From Flavobacteriaceae bacterium S0862 (lineage in GTDB: Bacteria; Bacteroidota; Bacteroidia; Flavobacteriales; Flavobacteriaceae): DNA of 64,000 nucleotides. The stretch is from NCBI GenBank assembly GCA_023015825.1, contig JALKAW010000002.1:62001-126000 (forward strand). Reading direction: 5' to 3'. The notes beneath the pieces were generated by a model, which saw only the letters and a program-made list of their open reading frames with translations, did not search any database and had not been told where the DNA came from. How positions within the stretch are numbered: the first letter of the stretch is position 1; every line of letters begins with the position of its first letter. Below are positions 44,961-54,895 of the stretch, in pieces. The position numbers and the translations under genes were made by a program.

Positions 44961-44988
44961 TATCGACAAAAACCAATAACAGATTATG
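44961..44988 (+). promoter_or_regulatory. Leader element shared with the Na/Pi symporter gene
   Basis: TATCGACAAAAACCAATAAC followed by AGATTATG. The minus strand before 50348 has TAGTCGACCAAAACTAACAG followed by AATATTATG, and a third copy is near 44843-44862. The same sequence immediately upstream of two phosphate-transport starts suggests common promoter or leader control. Confidence 0.45.
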
Positions 44989-46191
44989 AAACTTAAAATT
45001 ACAATAATTGCTATCAGTTTTCTAGCGCTAACATCTCTAAGCGCTCAAGAGATTAGTGATACTTCATTCGGAAAAGGCTTAATTAACTTTGTTGCAAAAG
45101 ACAGCTCTTTTAGCGTAAAATTTGCGCCTAGGTTCCAAGTTCGCTCAATGTCATCTTGGGATCATGATGGAGATCAATATGGCAGCCCAGAGCATAATTT
45201 TATCGTACGTAGAGCACGTTTAAAATTTGATGGTTTTGCTTATAGCCCTAAACTTAAGTATAAAATAGAGTTAGGCCTATCTAATAGAGATATTTCAGGC
45301 GCTAATCAGTTTAATAGAAATACTCCAAGATATATTCTAGATGCCGTTATTATGTGGAATTTTGCTGAAAACTGGGAATTATGGGCTGGACAAACAAAAC
45401 TTCCTGGTAATGTGGAGCGAGTGGTGTCTTCTGCTAATCTTCAATTAATAGATCGCTCCTTATTAAACAGTCGTTTTAATATAGATCGCGATTTAGGTAT
45501 TCAATTACGTCACAAAACAAACTTAGGTGGTGATTTTTTAATGCGTGAAAAGTTTTCAGTATCTCAGGGTGAAGGTCGTAACGTCACCGAAGGAAATGAA
45601 GGGGGCTTGCAATATACGGCTCGATTAGAGTTTTTGCCATTAGGAACATTTATATCTAAAGGAGATTACAGTCAATCTGATTTAAAGCGTGAAGAGAAAC
45701 CAAAACTAATGCTAGGTTTTACCTATAATTATAACGAGAATGCTGTTAGAGAAAGAGGGTTTGCTGGTGATTATATGATGAGAGCCGATGGTTCTTTATA
45801 TGAAACGGATCAAACTACCGTTTTTGCAGATGCCATGTTTAAATACGATGGTTTTTCATTTATGGGTGAATATGCAAAACGTACGGCAGATGAAGAAATT
45901 GCTACAGAATTAGACGGAACTGCACCAACAGGAGACATTGTTTTAACAGGTAATGCTTTGAACTTGCAGGCAGGTTATTTATTTAAAAGCAACTACGAAA
46001 TCGCTGCACGTTTTACAACTATAAACTATGAAAGTATTACTGGTGCCTTACCAACAGAGCAATATACAATTGGTGTTAACAAATTCGTTGTTGGTCATAA
46101 ATTAAAGGTACAGTCTGATATTAGTTATACAACTCTTGATGGGAACAAAGACAATATTACTTTTAGGCTCGGTTTTGACTTACATTTTTAA
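44986..46191 (+). CDS. Porin of the phosphate-selective O/P type
   Basis: A 401-residue outer-membrane beta-barrel. The signal peptide ends SLSAQ (residue ~21). The OprO/OprP-type segments are FIVRRARLKFDGFAYSPKLKYKIELGLS near residue 70 and the internal WELWAGQTKLPGNVERV. The last residues LRLGFDLHF-like end in phenylalanine, as barrel proteins do. The porin lets phosphate or polyphosphate across the outer membrane. It is 70 bp upstream of the PiT transporter, both with Pho-type boxes, which supports the phosphate call. Confidence 0.9.
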   Translation: MKLKITIIAISFLALTSLSAQEISDTSFGKGLINFVAKDSSFSVKFAPRFQVRSMSSWDHDGDQYGSPEHNFIVRRARLKFDGFAYSPKLKYKIELGLSNRDISGANQFNRNTPRYILDAVIMWNFAENWELWAGQTKLPGNVERVVSSANLQLIDRSLLNSRFNIDRDLGIQLRHKTNLGGDFLMREKFSVSQGEGRNVTEGNEGGLQYTARLEFLPLGTFISKGDYSQSDLKREEKPKLMLGFTYNYNENAVRERGFAGDYMMRADGSLYETDQTTVFADAMFKYDGFSFMGEYAKRTADEEIATELDGTAPTGDIVLTGNALNLQAGYLFKSNYEIAARFTTINYESITGALPTEQYTIGVNKFVVGHKLKVQSDISYTTLDGNKDNITFRLGFDLHF

Positions 46192-46196
46192 AAACA

Positions 46197-46214
46197 TAAC
46201 ATTAACGTAACATT
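46197..46214 (+). promoter_or_regulatory. Pho-type box before the PiT gene
   Basis: TAACATTaacgTAACATT, the best copy in the window: two identical 7-mers with a 4-bp spacer. GATATTTG ends 26 bp downstream and the ATG is 47 bp after the box. Confidence 0.6.
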
Positions 46215-46261
46215 TTACTGCAAAACACTAAAGATATTTGCAGGCTAATACTAACTAAATT

Positions 46262-48544
46262 ATGGATAATCTTTATTTATTTATGCTCATTGCTATTACA
46301 GTTCTTGCAGTTGCAGATATTGTAGTTGGAGTAAGTAATGATGCTATTAACTTTTTGAATTCTGCTATTGGTTCAAAAGTCATTTCTCTAAGAACGATTA
46401 TGATCGTTGCTAGTTTAGGGATATTTATTGGAGCTGTATTTTCTAGTGGTATGATGGAAGTGGCAAGAAAGGGTATTTTTATTCCTGCTCAGTTTGAGTT
46501 TAGTGAAATCATGCTCATTTTTATGGCTGTGATGATAACGGACATCTTACTACTTGATTTCTTTAATACTTTAGGCCTTCCTACCTCAACTACTGTTTCG
46601 ATAGTTTTTAATTTGCTTGGTGCTGCAGTTGTAATGTCGCTTATAAAAATTAGTGCATCAGAGACACAAACTTTTGCTGATCTAGGAACTTACATAAATA
46701 CAAAAACTGCTCTTACTATTATTAGCGGTATTCTTTTATCTGTTATAATCGCATTTACAGTTGGTGCTTTTGTGCAATGGATTTCGCGTCTCCTTTTTAC
46801 ATTTAATTATGAAAAAAGAGTGAAAAATTTTGGTGTTGTTTTTGGAGGCGTAGCATTAACAGCTATTACTTATTTTATCTTTTTGAAAGGTTTAAAAGGA
46901 ACTCCATATTACAATGATCTTAAAGGAATGCTTGAAGGAAATGAGATTTATATTATAATTGGAAGCTTTGTTTTCTGGTCTATTTTTTCATTTATATTCG
47001 AAAAAATCACGAAGAAAACAGTACTTCTTTTTGTTATTGGCACTGGGACTTTTGGTTTAGCATTAGCATTTTCTGGAAATGATTTAGTAAACTTTATTGG
47101 AGTGCCAATGGCAGCATATCACTCATATGAAGCATGGGCTGCTGGTGGTATGGATGCAACAATGTCTATGGCAGTTTTAGATAAAAAAGTACCTGCGGAG
47201 CCATTATTATTATTTATTGCTGGTGGTATCATGGTATTAACTTTATGGTTTTCTAAAAAAGCAAAGACAGTTGCTGAAACTGAAATTAGTTTATCACGCC
47301 AAGGTGAAACGCACGAAAAATTTGAGCCTAACAGACTTTCAAGAAGTGTAGTAAAAGGAACTTCTCAACTTTCAAATTACTTTAGCGCTTTAGTGCCTAC
47401 ATCTATACAACAAGGTATCTCCAAAAGTTTTAAAAAGTCAGATGTTATTTTAACAAAAGACCAAAGTATTGATGCTCCTGCATTTGATATGATTCGTGCT
47501 TCGGTTAATCTTATGGTTGCAGGTGTATTAATCGCCATTGCTACATCTATGAAACTACCATTGTCCACAACATATGTCACCTTTATGGTAGCCATGGGTA
47601 CTTCTTTGGCAGATAAAGCTTGGGGCAGAGAAAGTGCTGTCTACCGTGTTGCTGGGGTTTTTAATGTTATTGGTGGATGGTTTGGAACTGCAATTGGTGC
47701 TTTTATTGCTGCAGGCACTGTCGTATTCTTAATTAATTGGAATCCTAAAGTTATGATTCCTATTTTATTGTTGCTAACTGCTATTTTGTTATATAGAAAT
47801 TATAGATCTCATAAAAACAAATCAAACAAGGTTAAAGACGAAGATAGTTTAACCAAAGCAGAAAGTAGCTCTGTCCAGGGTGTTATTCAAGAAAGTGCTA
47901 AAAATATTGCTAATGTGGTAAAACGTACTAATAGAATTTACTCAAACGCCATTGTAGGGCTTGCGAGACAAGATTTAGTATTACTTAAAAAGAGTAAAAA
48001 ACAGGTTGTTAAATTGACTGAAGAAGTTGATGATTTAAGAGATAATATTTTCTTTTTCATTAAAAACTTAGACGAATCCAGTGTTGAAGCCAGTGGTTTT
48101 TATATAGATATTTTAAGCCACTTACAAGATATGACACAGTCTTTAGAATTAATCTCTAAAGTATGTCATAAGCACATTAACAATAACCATAAAAAACTTA
48201 AGTTTAACCAGGTTAAAGAACTAAAAGAGATAGATGATAAACTTGAAATTCTATTTAGTGATACCGAAAAAGCTTTCAAAGCTGGGTCTTTTGAAGATAT
48301 TGGTATTATTATTAGTGAAAAAAAAGAAGTTTACGATCTTGTAAAAGAGAAAATTAAACAACAGGTTAAAAGAACAAGAACAGAAGAGTCAAGCCCTAAA
48401 AACACAACGCTTTATTTTAGTGTATTGCTAGAAACTAAAGATCTTATAAATGCAACTATGAATTTATTAGAAGGATATCATAGTGCTCATGATAGTTCTG
48501 TAGAACCTGCAACACTTCCAGATGATGTTGAACCATCTGAATAA
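46262..48544 (+). CDS. PiT inorganic phosphate transporter fused to a PhoU-like domain
   Basis: A 760-residue inner-membrane protein. The two PiT signature repeats are present (VSNDAINFLNSAIGSK near residue 25, and the second half around 410-445 with MKLPLSTTYVTFMVAMG). There are about 11 helices to residue ~515, and a soluble coiled-coil tail of ~230 residues resembling PhoU/DUF47. Free-standing PiT proteins are ~420-500 residues and are often encoded beside a separate PhoU/DUF47 protein, so this is a fusion. It takes up phosphate with H+ or Na+. Confidence 0.93.
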   Translation: MDNLYLFMLIAITVLAVADIVVGVSNDAINFLNSAIGSKVISLRTIMIVASLGIFIGAVFSSGMMEVARKGIFIPAQFEFSEIMLIFMAVMITDILLLDFFNTLGLPTSTTVSIVFNLLGAAVVMSLIKISASETQTFADLGTYINTKTALTIISGILLSVIIAFTVGAFVQWISRLLFTFNYEKRVKNFGVVFGGVALTAITYFIFLKGLKGTPYYNDLKGMLEGNEIYIIIGSFVFWSIFSFIFEKITKKTVLLFVIGTGTFGLALAFSGNDLVNFIGVPMAAYHSYEAWAAGGMDATMSMAVLDKKVPAEPLLLFIAGGIMVLTLWFSKKAKTVAETEISLSRQGETHEKFEPNRLSRSVVKGTSQLSNYFSALVPTSIQQGISKSFKKSDVILTKDQSIDAPAFDMIRASVNLMVAGVLIAIATSMKLPLSTTYVTFMVAMGTSLADKAWGRESAVYRVAGVFNVIGGWFGTAIGAFIAAGTVVFLINWNPKVMIPILLLLTAILLYRNYRSHKNKSNKVKDEDSLTKAESSSVQGVIQESAKNIANVVKRTNRIYSNAIVGLARQDLVLLKKSKKQVVKLTEEVDDLRDNIFFFIKNLDESSVEASGFYIDILSHLQDMTQSLELISKVCHKHINNNHKKLKFNQVKELKEIDDKLEILFSDTEKAFKAGSFEDIGIIISEKKEVYDLVKEKIKQQVKRTRTEESSPKNTTLYFSVLLETKDLINATMNLLEGYHSAHDSSVEPATLPDDVEPSE

Positions 48545-48563
48545 TATGTCCTACTATATATTT

Positions 48564-48592
48564 AAAAAGCACCTAATAATTAGGTGCTTTTT
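48564..48592. terminator. Bidirectional terminator that overlaps the Na/Pi gene stop codon
   Basis: A 12-bp inverted repeat AAAAAGCACCTA/TAGGTGCTTTTT. The last codons of the minus-strand Na/Pi gene (KKAPNY, stop at 48573-48575) are encoded inside the stem, and the PiT gene ends 20 bp upstream on the other strand. Confidence 0.85.
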
Positions 48593-50348
48593 TTATGTTT
48601 TTTTCTGTTTCCGACTCAAGAATAGTATCCTTTCTACCGTAGAGCAATTCAGCAACAATAATTAAGTTCTTTATCATATCGTTGACATTATCATTATCGT
48701 TTACTAAAGATGAAGCCATATCGACGGTTATTAAATCTTTTCTAATTAAACGGTCTATTTCCAAATTTTCTTTATGGATATTTGCTCTGGCTTCTTCTTT
48801 TAATTTTGAAAGCGTTTTGTAATACTTAAGGTTTTCTTTTTCGGTTCTAAATAAATATATAACACGAAGCACTTTGGCTATACGCTTTCTAAGTTTATCA
48901 TATTCCTTTTTTATATGAGGATTCTCAGAGTTTAAATACAACGTCACATTTCGGCTTAACTCATTAACATCTTTAATAATCTCAACAATGCGTCTATTGG
49001 CTATTTTAATTTCGGATATTTCACTGTTTTGCGCTTCAGTTAATGACAATGTGCTTTGTGCCTTAGTAGCAAATTTAATTATCTCACCATAGATGTGTTT
49101 TATCCTAGTTGTATAAAGCGCTCTAATATCTGTTTCGAATAGAATATTCGACTTTTTAATAACCTTCTTAAGTTTTAAATCTGATTTAATATCTTCTCTA
49201 TGAATGTTCAATGCATGAGCAACAATTTCAAAAACAGCATTTTTAAACAAATATTTAGACTCCTTAATTAGAGTAGCAATTGCTGTTTCAGGATATTTTA
49301 AAGCATCATTGGTTAAAAACTTGGGTTCATCAACAGCCTTGGTTTCATCTGGTCGCTCTGGTATAATTCTTTCAACTATTTTTGCAATTGGCTTAACAAA
49401 CCAAACTAATAAAAAAGTGTTTATAATATTAAACGTTGTATGAAATAATGAAATAGCAACAGGAATTGCTGCTGCGCTTAAATATGGTGAATCAGATCCA
49501 AACTGTATGGACAACCAACTCACAAACTTTAAAAAAGGATAGAACAATGCCAACATCCAAATAACACCTATAATGTTAAAAATTAAATGCGCTCTAGCTG
49601 TTTGTTTTGCCTTGTAGTTTGCAACTATAGCCGCTAAATTTGCAGTTATGGTAGTTCCTATATTCTCACCCAACACCATAGCGGCTGCCATTTCAAATGG
49701 TATCCAGCCTTCTGCTGTCATAATTAGCGTTAAAGCCATTGTTGCACTAGAAGATTGAATTACAACCGTTAACACAGTTCCTATAAGTAAGAATATCAAT
49801 ATTGATACATACCCAAGGTCCGTATATCGAGAAAGAAATGAAAGTATTTCAGGATTGTTTTTAATATCAGGCATTGCCTCTTTTAAAAACTGAAGACCAA
49901 TAAAAATAAGCGCAAACCCTATAATAAAACTTCCAATGTTTTGGGTTTTCTCTTTTTTTGCAAAGGTAAAGGCAAATCCAAATCCTACAAGTGGTAACGC
50001 AATGGCACTCATACTAACTTTAAAGCCCAAAATAGTAATTAACCAAGCTGTAATAGTTGTACCTATATTGGCCCCCATAATTACACTTATAGACTCTGTT
50101 AGTGTTAATAAACCTGCGTTTGAAAAACTTACTACCATTAAAGTAGTGGCAGATGACGATTGAATTACTGAGGTAATTAAAAAACCTGTAATAATTCCTA
50201 AAAATCTATTAGAGGTCATTTTTGCTAAAATGGAACGCATCTTATTCCCTGCAAGTTTTAAGAGCGCATCACTCATAACTTTCATTCCAAATAGAAATAC
50301 ACCCAACGCCCCTAGCAGTTGTAGTATCTCAGTAAAACCGTATTGCAT
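48573..50348 (-). CDS. Na+/phosphate cotransporter with PhoU-like C-terminal domain
   Basis: A 591-residue inner-membrane protein of the NptA/Na-Pi family. Two inverted repeats carry QSSSATT motifs (SVIQSSSATTLM near residue 60 and VVIQSSSATMAL near 200) and GANIGTT/GENIGTT, the phosphate- and sodium-binding signatures. About nine helices reach residue ~320, and a PhoU-like helical domain (about 350-585) follows. It is convergent with PiT, the second phosphate carrier of the cluster. Its upstream sequence shares a TCGAC-containing leader element with the porin gene; a Pho-type box is not clear here. Confidence 0.93.
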   Translation of the reverse strand: MQYGFTEILQLLGALGVFLFGMKVMSDALLKLAGNKMRSILAKMTSNRFLGIITGFLITSVIQSSSATTLMVVSFSNAGLLTLTESISVIMGANIGTTITAWLITILGFKVSMSAIALPLVGFGFAFTFAKKEKTQNIGSFIIGFALIFIGLQFLKEAMPDIKNNPEILSFLSRYTDLGYVSILIFLLIGTVLTVVIQSSSATMALTLIMTAEGWIPFEMAAAMVLGENIGTTITANLAAIVANYKAKQTARAHLIFNIIGVIWMLALFYPFLKFVSWLSIQFGSDSPYLSAAAIPVAISLFHTTFNIINTFLLVWFVKPIAKIVERIIPERPDETKAVDEPKFLTNDALKYPETAIATLIKESKYLFKNAVFEIVAHALNIHREDIKSDLKLKKVIKKSNILFETDIRALYTTRIKHIYGEIIKFATKAQSTLSLTEAQNSEISEIKIANRRIVEIIKDVNELSRNVTLYLNSENPHIKKEYDKLRKRIAKVLRVIYLFRTEKENLKYYKTLSKLKEEARANIHKENLEIDRLIRKDLITVDMASSLVNDNDNVNDMIKNLIIVAELLYGRKDTILESETEKNIKKAPNY

Positions 50349-50450
50349 AATATTCTGTTAGTTTTGGTCGACTAAAATAATTCCAATAAATATAAGTTAA
50401 AAAACCTTTATCTTGTTATGACAAATATCATGTCTCTAAAACAAAGCTAT

Positions 50451-51173
50451 ATGAAGTCCTTTTTTACAAGTTATATTTTAATTATACTATTATTTTATTC
50501 ATGCAAAGAAACACCTCTAACTGGAGAAATTTTATTAGACAAAGCCATTGATTACCATGACCCAAATAACAATTGGAATACTTTTAATGCAGTATTTAAA
50601 GTACGTATGAAAACACCTAACAGTAACGATAGATTGAGCACTATCACCATTAATCTCTCTGAAGATTCGTTTGCTTTAACTGCAACTCGAGACACTATAA
50701 CAACCAACTATATTATAAACAAAGGCGAATGCACTATTGGTTTAAACGGTAATACAAACATTGATGAAGCAACCGCAAAAGCAAATAATTTAAGTTGTGA
50801 TCGCGCTAATATGTATAAAAACTACTATACCTATTTGTATGGTTTACCTATGAAATTAAAAGATCCTGGAACTCATATTGACAAAATAGTTGAAACGAAA
50901 ACATTTAAAGGCAAAGAGTATTTAGTGCTAAAAGCAACTTATGATGAAGCCGTTGGAACAGATATTTGGTATTTCTATTTTGATCCTGAAACGTATGCCA
51001 TGGAAATCTATCAATTTTTTAAACAAGACGACGATGGCAACCAAAAAAAAGATACAGGTGAATATATTCTATTAACAGAGGAAGTCATAGTTAACGATAT
51101 TAAAATACCTAAAAACCGTGCTTGGTATTATAATAAAGATGATGGGTATTTAGGAACTGATATTTTGGAGTAA
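50451..51173 (+). CDS. DUF6503-like lipoprotein
   Basis: A lipoprotein of about 240 residues (lipobox LFYSC). The start at 50451 (MKSFFTSYILIILLFYSC) gives a normal lipoprotein signal; two in-frame ATGs at 50418 and 50430 would lengthen the n-region. The rest, with DKAIDYHDPNNNWNTF, TYLYGLPMKLKDPG and IWYFYFDPETYAMEIYQF, resembles flavobacterial proteins of the DUF6503 type, probably an LolA-like open barrel. Function unknown. It is divergent from the Na/Pi gene. Confidence 0.75.
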   Translation: MKSFFTSYILIILLFYSCKETPLTGEILLDKAIDYHDPNNNWNTFNAVFKVRMKTPNSNDRLSTITINLSEDSFALTATRDTITTNYIINKGECTIGLNGNTNIDEATAKANNLSCDRANMYKNYYTYLYGLPMKLKDPGTHIDKIVETKTFKGKEYLVLKATYDEAVGTDIWYFYFDPETYAMEIYQFFKQDDDGNQKKDTGEYILLTEEVIVNDIKIPKNRAWYYNKDDGYLGTDILE

Positions 51174-51201
51174 AAAAAGCACCTCAAAAGAGGTGCTTTT
51201 T
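51174..51201. terminator. Bidirectional terminator between the DUF6503 gene and nrdA
   Basis: A perfect 12-bp inverted repeat AAAAAGCACCTC, loop AAAA, GAGGTGCTTTTT, starting right after the stop codon. Confidence 0.9.
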
Positions 51202-51224
51202 AACAACATTTATTTATTGAATTA

Positions 51225-53720
51225 TTAAGAACCGCACATTAAACAATCGTCGCCTTCGGCTTCTTTGGCTTGGGCTATTAAAGCCTTCATTTCTTCGGCA
51301 GACATTGGTTCAACTTCGGTTTCTTGTGCAAATTTTACAGCAGTTTTCGCTGCCTTCTCTTTACGTTGCGCTACTACAATTTCTTCGGCTGCATCTGGAG
51401 TTGCAACTGCAGCTGCAACAACTGCCTCTGCTTCTACTGGTTGTACTTTCTTCTTTTTATCCAACGTAAACTTAATCGCATCTACAGCACTCTTCGTACG
51501 TAAATAATACATTCCTGTTTTTAAACCACTCTTCCAAGCGTAAAAATGCATTGATGTTAATTTTGCCATTGTGGCACCTTCCATAAATAGGTTAAGTGAC
51601 TGAGACTGATCAATAAAATAGCCTCTTTGACGAGACATATCTATAATATCTTTCATACTCAATTCCCAAACTGTTTTGTAAAGCTCCTTGATGTCTTGAG
51701 GGATATCATCAATTCCTTGTACAGAACCGTTGGCTCTCATGATTTCTTGTTTAAGGGCATCATTCCATAGGCCAAGTTCAACTAAATCCTCTAACAAGTG
51801 TTTGTTTACTACAATAAACTCACCAGACAATACACGACGTGTGTAAATATTTGATGTATATGGTTCGAAACATTCATTGTTTCCTAAAATTTGTGATGTA
51901 CTAGCTGTTGGCATTGGTGCTACTAATAACGAATTGCGGACGCCATTTTTTAACACTTGCTTACGTAGTTTTGCCCAATCCCAATTACCACTTAATTCTT
52001 CATCCTTAATTCCCCAAAGGTTATGTTGGAATTCTCCTTTACTTATCGGAGACCCTTCAAAAGTTTGGTATGGTCCATCTTCTTTTGCTTCTTCCATACT
52101 AGCAGTAACGGCAGCAAAATAAAGTGTTTCAAAAATATCTTGATTTAGCTTTTTAGCTTCATCGCATGTAAATGGTAAGCGTAGCTTAATAAAGGTGTCT
52201 GCCAACCCTTGAACTCCTAGACCTATTGGTCTGTGACGAAAATTAGAGTTTTCAGCTTCTTTAACAGGATAGTAATTTCTATCAATTACCTTATTAAGGT
52301 TTTTGGTAACACGCTTAGTAATTCTATATAACTCTTTATGGTCAAATTCTCCATTTTTAATAAACATTGGCAATGCAATGGAGGCTAGGTTACAAACGGC
52401 AACCTCATCTGGAGATGTATACTCCATAATCTCGGTACATAAGTTAGATGAACGAATGGTCCCTAAATTCTTTTGGTTAGATTTTCTATTAGCAGCATCC
52501 TTATAAAGCATGTAAGGCGTTCCTGTTTCAATTTGGGATTCAGTGATTTTTTCCCAAAGTTCACGTGCTCTAATAGTTTTACGTCCTTTTCCTGCTTCTT
52601 CATACTTGGTATATAATGCTTCAAACTCTTCGCTATGTGTGTCTGGTAATCCAGGGCATTCGTTAGGACACATTAACGTCCATTCGCCATCTTCTTGCAC
52701 ACGTTTCATGAATAAGTCTGGAATCCACATCGCGTAGAATAAATCACGTGCACGCATTTCTTCTTTACCATGATTTTTCTTTAAATCCAAAAAGTCGAAA
52801 ATATCGGCATGCCAAGGTTCTATATATATAGCAAAGCTTCCTTTTCGTTTTCCACCTCCTTGATCTACATAACGTGCTGTATCATTAAATACTTGCAGCA
52901 TTGGCACAATACCATTAGACGTACCGTTTGTACCTGCAATATAACTTCCAGTAGCACGTATATTATGTATAGCCAATCCTATACCTCCTGCTGATTGTGA
53001 AATTTTAGCAGTTTGTTTAAGTGTATCGTAAATACCGTCTATACTGTCATCTTTCATTGTTAAAAGAAAACATGATGACATTTGCGGTTTAGGCGTTCCT
53101 GAGTTAAAAAGTGTAGGTGTAGCGTGCGTAAAATATTTTTTAGACATCAGCTCATAAGTTTCAATAGCCGAATCTAAATCGTTTAAATGAATCCCTACAG
53201 AAACACGCATTAACATGTGTTGTGGACGTTCTGCAATTTGTCCATTAAGCTTTAATAAATATGAACGCTCTAATGTTTTAAACCCAAAATAATCATATCC
53301 AAAATCACGATTATAGATAATAGTAGAATCTAATTTCTCTTTATTCTCCATAATAACATTATATACCTCGTCCGACAGCAAAGGAGCATCTTTACCTGTT
53401 CTTGGATTTACATAGGTATATAAATCATGCATTACTTCACTAAATGTTTTTTTAGTGTTTTTGTGTAAATTAGAAACAGAAATTCTAGCAGCTAAGCGTG
53501 CATAATCTGGGTGAGCTGTGGTTAATGTAGCTGCAATTTCAGCTGCTAAATTATCCAATTCGCTTGTGGTTACTCCATCGTATAACCCTTCAATAACCCT
53601 CATAGCCACCTTTACAGGATCGACAAGTTCGTTTAATCCATAACACAATTTTCTCACTCTAGCAGTGATTTTGTCGAACATCATCGGCTCTTTTCTTCCG
53701 TCTCTTTTTACTACATACAT
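51225..53720 (-). CDS. nrdA: Ribonucleoside-diphosphate reductase, alpha subunit (class Ia)
   Basis: The catalytic subunit that reduces NDPs to dNDPs. It is 831 residues long. An ATP-cone is at the N-terminus ([16 protein letters not shown]) for allosteric control. Active-site cysteines are in MSSCFLLT and AVCNLAS, and the thiyl-radical loop is NLCTEIM. The C-terminal CLMCGS supplies the swinging dithiol. Between about residues 745 and 800 is an alanine/glutamate-rich low-complexity linker that lengthens the tail. It follows nrdB with a 194-bp gap that holds three inverted repeats. Confidence 0.96.
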   Translation of the reverse strand: MYVVKRDGRKEPMMFDKITARVRKLCYGLNELVDPVKVAMRVIEGLYDGVTTSELDNLAAEIAATLTTAHPDYARLAARISVSNLHKNTKKTFSEVMHDLYTYVNPRTGKDAPLLSDEVYNVIMENKEKLDSTIIYNRDFGYDYFGFKTLERSYLLKLNGQIAERPQHMLMRVSVGIHLNDLDSAIETYELMSKKYFTHATPTLFNSGTPKPQMSSCFLLTMKDDSIDGIYDTLKQTAKISQSAGGIGLAIHNIRATGSYIAGTNGTSNGIVPMLQVFNDTARYVDQGGGKRKGSFAIYIEPWHADIFDFLDLKKNHGKEEMRARDLFYAMWIPDLFMKRVQEDGEWTLMCPNECPGLPDTHSEEFEALYTKYEEAGKGRKTIRARELWEKITESQIETGTPYMLYKDAANRKSNQKNLGTIRSSNLCTEIMEYTSPDEVAVCNLASIALPMFIKNGEFDHKELYRITKRVTKNLNKVIDRNYYPVKEAENSNFRHRPIGLGVQGLADTFIKLRLPFTCDEAKKLNQDIFETLYFAAVTASMEEAKEDGPYQTFEGSPISKGEFQHNLWGIKDEELSGNWDWAKLRKQVLKNGVRNSLLVAPMPTASTSQILGNNECFEPYTSNIYTRRVLSGEFIVVNKHLLEDLVELGLWNDALKQEIMRANGSVQGIDDIPQDIKELYKTVWELSMKDIIDMSRQRGYFIDQSQSLNLFMEGATMAKLTSMHFYAWKSGLKTGMYYLRTKSAVDAIKFTLDKKKKVQPVEAEAVVAAAVATPDAAEEIVVAQRKEKAAKTAVKFAQETEVEPMSAEEMKALIAQAKEAEGDDCLMCGS

Positions 53721-53739
53721 ACGTTTTTAGGTCTTTAAT

Positions 53740-53920
53740 GTTTTCTGAAACTTCGTCAGAAAAATGATTAATTAGTTGGTTTTAGGTATTTTATTTCAAT
53801 CAATTAAAGCGGTTTCTTTCTACTTACGTTTTCAAGAAACGCTTGGTTAATTTGTTAAAAATATTATTAGTTTTCCCCGTATTTTGGGAATGATTTTAAT
53901 TCAAAAAAATTGAATTAAAA
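53740..53920 (-). other. Inverted repeats in the nrdB-nrdA intergenic region
   Basis: Three or four hairpins could form in the transcript. They are TTTTCTGA/TCAGAAAA (53740-53763), AAGCGGTTTCTT/AAGAAACGCTT with one bulge (about 53809-53843), TTCCC/GGGAA (about 53873-53890), and an 11-bp AT-only arm over the nrdB stop (53894-53920). None has a strong GC stem followed by a U-tract, so they look more like processing or stability elements than terminators. Confidence 0.45.
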
Positions 53921-54895
53921 GTCCGCGTCAAAGCTAAACTTGTCTTTTTCTTCTTCTTTGTTAAGAACTCCTGCTTTTTGATATTCAGACACGCGTTTTT
54001 CAAAGAAATTTGTTTTTCCTTGTAATGAAATCATGTCCATGAAATCAAATGGATTTGTTGAATTATAAACTTTTTCACATTCAAATTCAACCAATAATCT
54101 ATCTGTCACAAACTCTAAATATTGTGTCATTAATTTGGCGTTCATCCCAATTAAACTTACTGGTAACGACTCTGTAATAAACGAGCGTTCAATATCTAAA
54201 GCATTGGTCAATATTTTTGTGATACGTTCTTTAGGCACTTTATTTATCATGTGGTTATTGTGTAAATGCACAGCAAAATCACAATGCAGCCCTTCGTCTC
54301 TTGATATTAATTCATTAGAGAAGGTCAATCCAGGCATTAACCCACGTTTTTTAAGCCAAAAAATTGAGCAGAAACTTCCAGAGAAAAAGATGCCTTCTAC
54401 TGCAGCAAATGCAATTAAACGCTCTGCAAAACTTGGCGAATCAATCCATTTTAAAGCCCAATCGGCCTTTTCTTTGATTGCTGGGAATACCTCGATAGCT
54501 CTAAAAAGCTGGTCCTTTTCGGCTTCATCTTTTACATAAGTATCAATTAATAACGAATACACCTCAGAATGAATGTTTTCCATCATTATTTGGAAACCAT
54601 AAAAGAATTTTGCTTCGGTATATTGCACTTCAGACACGAAGTTTTCGGCTAAATTTTCATTTACAATTCCGTCACTTGCTGCAAAAAACGCTAAAATGTG
54701 CTTTATAAAATAACGTTCGTCGTCACTTAGTTTACTATCCCAATCAATTATGTCTTGATGAAGGTCGATTTCTTCAGCTGTCCAAAAACTAGCTTCCTGT
54801 TTTTTATACCATTCCCAAATATCATGATGTTGAATAGGAAAAATAACAAATCTATCTTTGTTTTCTTGTAAAATGGGCTCAGTTTGGTTTGACAT
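53915..54895 (-). CDS. nrdB: Ribonucleoside-diphosphate reductase, beta subunit (class Ia)
   Basis: A 326-residue small subunit with the di-iron/tyrosyl radical site. The ligands are in ENLAEN and [12 protein letters not shown] and in [13 protein letters not shown]. The radical tyrosine is in the FYGFQ segment, as in eukaryotic-type R2. The C-terminal tail ends SFDADF, the acidic peptide that docks on the alpha subunit. The gene lies upstream of nrdA, i.e. beta before alpha. Confidence 0.96.
   Translation of the reverse strand: MSNQTEPILQENKDRFVIFPIQHHDIWEWYKKQEASFWTAEEIDLHQDIIDWDSKLSDDERYFIKHILAFFAASDGIVNENLAENFVSEVQYTEAKFFYGFQIMMENIHSEVYSLLIDTYVKDEAEKDQLFRAIEVFPAIKEKADWALKWIDSPSFAERLIAFAAVEGIFFSGSFCSIFWLKKRGLMPGLTFSNELISRDEGLHCDFAVHLHNNHMINKVPKERITKILTNALDIERSFITESLPVSLIGMNAKLMTQYLEFVTDRLLVEFECEKVYNSTNPFDFMDMISLQGKTNFFEKRVSEYQKAGVLNKEEEKDKFSFDADF

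Larger units (their letters stand above)
44607..44985. other. Intergenic region with Pho-type boxes, orphan terminator and a shared leader element
   Basis: No gene of normal size is seen. It contains a Pho-type repeat at 44670-44687 and a TAGTCGACAAAAACTAA element on the minus strand (about 44843-44862) facing the MORN gene. A strong plus-strand terminator lies at 44877-44906 and the porin's Pho-type box at 44928-44945. The terminator has no plus-strand gene before it, so an unannotated short transcript or a leader attenuator is possible. Confidence 0.6.

Noticed and set aside
50349-50417. Pho-type box upstream of the Na/Pi symporter
   Set aside because: One half-site (TAACTTA) is present on the minus strand, but no second unit fits at 11 bp; only the TCGAC leader element is shared.
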